The translations under genes were made by a program, and so were the position numbers. A stretch of 64,000 nt of DNA, from NCBI GenBank assembly GCA_031400505.1, contig JANNPZ010000087.1, positions 1 to 64,000 of the forward strand, written 5' to 3'. Of this stretch, positions 63,059 through 64,000 are shown piece after piece. Each line of letters opens with the position of its first letter. Position 1 is the first letter of the stretch. The notes below the pieces were generated by a model. That model searched no databases and was not told the DNA's origin. It worked only from the letters and a program-made list of their open reading frames with translations. This DNA comes from JAIYDJ01 sp031400505. GTDB lineage: Bacteria; Pseudomonadota; Alphaproteobacteria; Rhodobacterales; Rhodobacteraceae.

Positions 63059-64000
63059 ATGTTCGAAAGCCTCTCGGAACGCCTTGGTTCCGTCTTCGAC
63101 CGCCTGACCAAACAGGGCGCGCTGACGGAAACGGATGTGGACACCGCGCTGCGCGAGGTGCGCACGGCGCTCTTGGAGGCGGACGTATCGCTCGACGTGG
63201 CCCGCAATTTCATCAAGGCGGTCAAGACCCGCGCCATCGGTCAGGCTGTCACTCGGTCGATCACGCCGGGTCAGCAGGTCGTCAAGATCGTGCATGACGA
63301 GTTGATCCGTGTGCTGGCGGGCGACGATGACGCAGGCGCGCTGAAGATCGACAACCCGCCCTCGGCCATCCTGATGGTGGGCCTGCAAGGGTCGGGCAAG
63401 ACCACGACGACGGCCAAACTCGCGAAACGGCTGAAGGAACGCAACGGCAAGCGCGTTCTTCTCGCCTCGCTTGACACCAACCGCCCTGCGGCGATGGAGC
63501 AGTTGGCGATCCTTGGCGCCCAGATCGGGGTGGACAGCCTGCCCATCGTAAAGGGCGAGACGGCCGTGCAGATCGCCCGCCGCGCCAAGACGCAAGCGGC
63601 CCTAGGCGGCTATGACGTGGTTTTCTTCGACACCGCAGGCCGACTGCACATCGACGAAACCCTGATGGATGAAATCCAGGCCGTCCGCGACATCGCCCAG
63701 CCGCGCGAGACGCTGCTGGTGGTCGATGGTCTGACGGGGCAGGACGCGGTCAATGTCGCCACCGAGTTCGACGGCAAGGTCGGCATCTCGGGTGTCGTTC
63801 TGACCCGGATGGACGGCGACGGGCGCGGCGGTGCGGCCCTTTCCATGCGCGCCGTCACCGGCAAGCCGATCCGCTTTGTCGGCTTGGGCGAAAAGATGGA
63901 CGCGCTCGAGACGTTCGAGGCCGACCGTGTGGCGGGCCGTATCCTTGGCATGGGCGATATCGTTGCCCTGGTGGAAAAGGCGCGCGAGACGTTCGAGGCC
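63059..64000 (+). CDS. ffh: Signal recognition particle protein Ffh (3' end outside window)
   Basis: Ffh binds signal sequences on nascent chains together with 4.5S RNA and targets them to FtsY and the Sec machinery. The visible 314 residues cover the N and G domains: MFESLSERLGSVFDRLTKQG, G1 VGLQGSGKTTT, then DTNRPAAMEQL, DTAGRLHID and TRMDGDGRGG. The methionine-rich M domain lies beyond the right edge. The frame is open to the last base. GGAG lies seven bases before the ATG. Confidence 0.97.
   Translation, partial: MFESLSERLGSVFDRLTKQGALTETDVDTALREVRTALLEADVSLDVARNFIKAVKTRAIGQAVTRSITPGQQVVKIVHDELIRVLAGDDDAGALKIDNPPSAILMVGLQGSGKTTTTAKLAKRLKERNGKRVLLASLDTNRPAAMEQLAILGAQIGVDSLPIVKGETAVQIARRAKTQAALGGYDVVFFDTAGRLHIDETLMDEIQAVRDIAQPRETLLVVDGLTGQDAVNVATEFDGKVGISGVVLTRMDGDGRGGAALSMRAVTGKPIRFVGLGEKMDALETFEADRVAGRILGMGDIVALVEKARETFEA

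Noticed and set aside
62909..63595. 228-aa minus-strand frame at the right edge
   Set aside because: It is antisense to ffh, whose plus-strand frame is unmistakable though cut by the window end.

Overview
The window looks like a chromosome segment from an alphaproteobacterium of the Rhodobacteraceae. The protein sequences, the aapJQMP transporter, the yidC-MOSC-engB gene order, the ATP12 chaperone and a typical GC-rich intergenic element of this family all point there. No species can be named from sequence reading alone.

Region 1 (1-23012) is core chromosome. It holds a truncated RluA-type pseudouridine synthase, an ATP12 chaperone, a polar amino-acid ABC transporter (aapJQMP), a SixA-like phosphatase, a ferredoxin-like protein and a sterol-desaturase-type hydroxylase. 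It continues with argB, an SDR oxidoreductase, an orphan with a papain-like Cys/His pattern, and engB-MOSC-yidC on the minus strand. The usual partners of yidC (rpmH, rnpA, yidD) lie about 3.5 kb away, separated by a c-di-GMP phosphodiesterase and a membrane pentapeptide-repeat protein. Then come a TVP38/flavoprotein-disulfide-reductase pair, a sensor kinase and tRNA-Arg(ACG).

Region 2 (about 23037-53213) is a roughly 30 kb genomic island integrated into the 3' end of tRNA-Arg. The last 54 bp of the tRNA region recur perfectly at 53160-53213, and a tyrosine integrase with a small xis-like partner lies right beside the tRNA. Cargo in order: an old integrase fragment, a Fic protein, a single-chain Type ISP restriction-modification-translocase, a 135-aa protein, a DUF262/HNH (GmrSD-like) protein, an XRE regulator and a serine recombinase. 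Next is a translationally coupled three-gene operon ending in an exported CHAT-protease-like protein. After that come IS21/IS3/prophage debris, a low-GC orphan, another IS3 element, hipBA, an XRE regulator with a small partner, and a KAP-type P-loop NTPase. Most of this reads as a defence and toxin-antitoxin island. Three minus-strand transcription units (int, the XRE operon, and possibly the KAP gene) share a diverged promoter-like element, which suggests common island regulation. The CHAT operon is the best candidate for an undescribed system.

Region 3 (53214-54830) is transposon debris just outside the attachment site: an IS3-family copy sitting in what looks like an IS630 remnant.

Region 4 (55167-64000) is core chromosome: a tripartite tricarboxylate transporter (tctCBA order on the minus strand) with its DctB/DctD-like two-component system directly upstream. 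A sigma-54-type -24/-12 element lies before tctC. A LysR regulator follows, and ffh is cut by the right edge of the window.
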